The notes beneath the pieces are model-generated. The model did not search any database and was not told where the DNA came from. It was given only the letters and a program-made list of their open reading frames with translations. Shown here piece by piece: positions 62,262 through 64,000 of a stretch of 64,000 bases of DNA. How positions within the stretch are numbered: position 1 is the stretch's first letter; every line of letters begins with the position of its first letter. Source of the DNA: an uncultured Alphaproteobacteria bacterium (GTDB taxonomy: Bacteria; Pseudomonadota; Alphaproteobacteria; Rs-D84); assembly GCA_951801825.1 (NCBI GenBank), contig CATOOF010000002.1, positions 226,441-290,440 on the forward strand. The letters are read 5' to 3'. The position numbers and the translations under genes were made by a program.

Positions 62262-62321
62262 CGCGCCACAGATTCACTACAAATAAAGAAATACTTTATT
62301 CGCAATGAATTTGGTGGCGCG
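62262..62321 (+). promoter_or_regulatory. Long hairpin in the RNase J leader
   Basis: CGCGCCAC..GATTCA..AATAAAG-aaata-CTTTATT..TGAATTT..GTGGCGCG: three stacked perfect stem segments ending 33 bases before the start codon. A possible autoregulatory cleavage site. Confidence 0.65.
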
Positions 62322-62353
62322 GCAATGAAAATAAACTGTAAAAAAGGACCAAA

Positions 62354-64000
62354 TATGGTAAAAGTTAAAGAAAAAAAAGATATGCCGGCGCCTATGCCGA
62401 TGTTTAATCAGCCAGAGCCACAGGCAAAGGCACCAAAACATCAAAAGAAAGGCCCCCAGCCAAACAAACCGGCCAAGATTGCCCCAATGCCAAAGCATGA
62501 AGGCGACAAAAACGATGAAAAAATGTATTTCATGGCACTGGGCGGACTGGAGCACATCGGCCAGAATATGTACGTCTATAAATACAAGGGCAAATATCTG
62601 GTTGTTGATTGCGGCATGGGATTTTTAGAAGAAGAAATCGGTGCAGGCGATGTTCAGTACTGTGACACGGCATGGCTGGAAAAGCGTAAAAAAGATGTTG
62701 TAGGATTTGTCATCACACATGGTCACGAAGACCATATTGGCGCACTGAAATTCATATGGCCCAAGTTCAGAAAGCCTATTTATTGCACACGATTCCCGGG
62801 GGAAATAATTCGCCGCACTTTTGAAGGTATTGAAATGGATTTCAATCCGAAGAAAGACATCATGATATTTGATCATAATGGCGCGACACTGGATTTGGCG
62901 CCGTTCGAAGTGGAAACATTCCATGTGTCCCACTCTGTACCAGAGGCACAGATGCTGATTGTAAAAACACCGGCGGGTAAAATTCTGCATACTGGCGACT
63001 GGACATTCAATGATGATAACCCGGTTGAAAATCCGACTGATTTTGCGCGCCTGCGTGAAATCGGTTCAGACCCCAAACTGTTGGCGTGCGCATGCGATTC
63101 AACATCTTCGTCACGCCAGGCAAAACAGACCACTGAAACAGAGGTTCGCGACACATTTGAACGCCTGATGAAGGAAGCGCCGGGCCGCGTAATTGTAACG
63201 GGATATTCCCGCAGTATCGCACGTCTGAAAATGTTCGCAGAGGCCGCACGCAACGCCGGCCGCGTCGCCGCAATCAAAGAGCGCAGCAATCCAAATCCTG
63301 TTCCGTATGTTGGTCTGCCGGAATTCCGCGAAATGGGTATTAAATTCGGATACCTGAAAAAAGACGAAGTTTATCTGCACAGCGAAATCAAAGACCTGCC
63401 GGCGGAAAAGCAGGCAATATTCCTGACCGGTTCCCAGGGCGAACAGTTCGCAATGCTGACGCGTCTGTGCCGCGGCCAGGTAAAGGAAATGAAACTGCAA
63501 CCGACAGATACTATTTTGTTCAGTGCAATAATTATTCCAGGACGCGAACAGGATGTATCATACCTGTATAACAAACTGGCGCGGATGGGTATCAAAACGC
63601 ATACCATATTTGATACAGACCATCTGCACGCCAGCGGGCATGCCGGCCGCCCGGAACTGGAGCGCTTTTACGACATGGTTCATCCCCAGGTCTCTATCCC
63701 TATGCATGGCGACTATATAAACGAAATGCTGAATGGCAAAATGGCAATGGAGCGCGGTGGTGCAAAATACATGATGGTCGTACACAACGGCGAAATGATT
63801 GCATTGGCAGATGGCAAAGAACCGTATGTTGCAGAAACTATTGAAACGGGTTTTGTCGTAATGGAAGGCGAAACCGAGCGTAACAAAAACGACCAGGTAT
63901 ATAAAAACCGTAAGAAAATCGCCGCCAACGGCGCAGTGTTCGTAACGCTACCGGTGGACAAGCGCGGATTTCTGAAAGGCGTTCCAGAGGTTTCCAGCGC
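62354..64000 (+). CDS. rnj: Ribonuclease J, runs off the right edge
   Basis: 549 codons visible; normal RNase J has about 550-560 aa plus a tail. The beta-lactamase/beta-CASP core has THGHEDHIGALKF (HxHxDH-type zinc motif), HTGDWTFND, and STSSSRQAKQT. A 55-residue Pro/Lys-rich extension (PMPMFNQPEPQAKAPKHQKK) precedes the core, which starts at FMALGGLEHIGQNMYVY. It does 5'-3' exo- and endonucleolytic mRNA turnover. RBS AAAAGGA. A leader hairpin may regulate it. Confidence 0.95.

Noticed and set aside
62078-62308. 76-codon frame between alaS and RNase J
   Set aside because: It spans the alaS terminator and the RNase J promoter and has no ribosome-binding site.

Overview
This 64 kb window comes from an alphaproteobacterial chromosome, probably an uncultured, host-associated, low-oxygen lineage. 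Three things point there: a circularly permuted (two-piece) tmRNA gene, a TrcR/DUF1013 gene next to rpoD, and an mlaEFD operon with a PqiC-type lipoprotein. Rubrerythrin and a Prx6-type peroxiredoxin suggest an anaerobe or microaerophile that meets oxygen. Genes are densely packed on both strands, in short operons separated by clear hairpin terminators. I see no phage, insertion sequence or CRISPR array. The taxonomic statement is inference from gene content.

Layout. 1-8.9 kb: a truncated exported protein, a guanylate-kinase-like P-loop protein, rpoD, trcR, cysS, tRNA-Ser(GCU), an ihfB-like gene followed by a fused accD-accA, a peroxiredoxin and an alkyltransferase-like protein. 8.9-20.2 kb: tRNA-Ser(CGA), a structured RNA leader, small secreted cysteine-rich proteins, a Tat-exported amidase, a glycosyltransferase, prfB with its programmed frameshift, a small-molecule-kinase-like protein, tRNA-Arg(CCG), an MsbA-like exporter, a lipoprotein and rubrerythrin. 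20.3-27.5 kb: obgE, permuted ssrA, a Lon homologue without its protease domain, tsaB, rimI, radC and a PIF1/RecD-like helicase. 27.5-38.5 kb: a CAU-anticodon tRNA and two giant secreted cysteine-rich repeat proteins (1792 and 1658 aa). 38.5-49.3 kb: a flavoprotein, the Mla lipid-transport operon, a second kinase-like protein, tRNA-Ser(GGA), rpoZ, mtaB, dacA, holB, tatD and smpB. 49.4-64 kb: more small secreted proteins, xerC-like, a SIMPL protein, trpS, rpsD, lemA, a repeat-rich surface protein, an EF-hand/cysteine-cluster membrane protein, HU, alaS without its C-Ala domain, and RNase J running off the right edge.

How genes work together. tmRNA and SmpB rescue stalled ribosomes. TsaB and MtaB act in sequence on A37 of ANN-decoding tRNAs. 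MlaEFD with the PqiC-like lipoprotein moves phospholipid between membranes. AmiC-like amidase and DacA remodel peptidoglycan. The most distinctive content is a set of exported cysteine-rich proteins, from 162 to 1792 residues, several sharing a C-terminal module. Many of them sit behind unusual structured leaders. Leaders of about 235-240 nt at 9.1 kb and 50.5 kb, plus an orphan relative at 53.5 kb, share one architecture: a closing stem, an internal G-rich strand that can pair with a C-rich strand just outside the stem, and a terminator overlapping that C-rich strand by ACC. Two other genes (18.9 kb and 55.0 kb) have paired TGCCTAA elements 85-86 nt apart that form a long imperfect stem. I regard this surface-protein family with its RNA control elements as the best candidate for an undescribed system in the window.
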